61,489 nucleotides of DNA from Hyphomicrobiales bacterium (GTDB taxonomy: Bacteria > Pseudomonadota > Alphaproteobacteria > Rhizobiales > HXMU1428-3): contig JAEPQF010000003.1 of assembly GCA_017640685.1 (NCBI GenBank), positions 1-61,489 of the forward strand, written 5' to 3'. Shown here piece after piece: positions 61,334-61,489 of the stretch (positions are counted from its first letter, which is position 1; every line of letters begins with the position of its first letter). A program made the translations under genes and the position numbers. The notes under the pieces were generated by a model, which worked only from the letters and a program-made list of their open reading frames with translations, was not told the DNA's origin and did not search any database.

Positions 61334-61489
61334 TGCATGAAGAAGGAGTTTAGCCCTTTTCGGGCTGAGGACATGGCGAAGCGTCAGTGCAGCCTGGTGC
61401 TTAACACGGTTGCTTATTGCGGATGCCTTGTGGGCATCTGAAGCACAGAAATGCGGATGCCTTGTGGGCATCTGAAGCACATCAAAAAT
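61334..61489. repeat. Mosaic hairpin repeat, copy H (continues beyond window)
   Basis: The module-1 stem is TTAGCCC/GGGCTGA (61350-61368, one T-G pair) within GAAGAAGGAG and GGACATGGCGAAGCGTCAG. Two tandem GCGGATGCC...GGGCATCTGAAGCACA modules follow and reach the window end. Confidence 0.85.

Noticed and set aside
61247-61480. 77-residue minus-strand ORF containing TLRHVLSPKRA
   Set aside because: It lies wholly within repeat copy H and the dispersed palindrome; related peptides appear wherever the repeat appears (for example 40077-40295), so it is a by-product of the repeat.

Overview
The window looks like a chromosomal segment of an AT-rich, flagellated alphaproteobacterium, most likely of the order Hyphomicrobiales (Rhizobiales). 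The pointers are a CtrA/ChpT regulatory pair beside chemotaxis genes and fliI-fliJ, a class I lysyl-tRNA synthetase, an rluD-rpoH pair, the dapD/dapE succinylase genes, an EipA-type DUF1134 envelope protein and a TAT-exported TIGR03808-type protein. These assignments come from reading the sequence; no database search was run. I recognised no tRNA, rRNA, CRISPR array or insertion sequence.

Region 1 (1-13.3 kb) is a surface-polysaccharide locus. It holds the 3' part of manC, a Wzm/Wzt-type ABC exporter, a two-part glycosyltransferase, and a tight run of nucleotidyltransferase, GDPD-like phosphodiesterase, HAD phosphatase, degenerate nucleotidyltransferase paralogue and cupin. A decayed stretch follows on the minus strand: a frameshifted DUF2793/C1q-like gene and an SGNH-hydrolase pseudogene with several lesions. 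A membrane-anchored beta-rich protein and two GT4 glycosyltransferases close the region.

Region 2 (13.3-31.9 kb) is mixed metabolism and stress: LysR regulator and methyltransferase, YceI, SelO, Ada, two SDR enzymes including 3-hydroxybutyrate dehydrogenase, an ArsR-SRPBCC fusion, two VOC proteins, an OmpA-like protein, class I LysRS, a TerB-like protein, a tyrosine phosphatase with no ordinary start codon, TIGR03808, a PAS protein with a degraded kinase domain, MeaB, YqaA and an isochorismatase.

Region 3 (32-48 kb) carries dapD-DUF805-DUF805-dapE on the minus strand, then a LOG protein, an M50 protease, a cyclopropane fatty acid synthase, an acyltransferase-3 protein, a small two-ORF unit with its own terminator, rpoH, rluD, envelope proteins including EipA, and cysQ.

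Region 4 (48-59.5 kb) is a motility and cell-cycle block: chpT, cheA (hybrid), cheW, cheY, cheB, cheR, then ctrA facing away from fliI-fliJ. Exact TTAA-N7-TTAA boxes sit just upstream of fliI and chpT, so CtrA probably feeds back on its own phosphorelay and on flagellar genes.

Region 5 (59.5-61.5 kb) is a DUF4062-TPR protein, richer in GC than its surroundings, with an exact 120-bp tandem repeat.

Through regions 2-5 run eight copies of a dispersed intergenic element. It is built from short hairpins whose stems differ between copies but keep their pairing, set in conserved flanks. This covarying mosaic repeat is the strongest candidate for something not covered by ordinary annotation.
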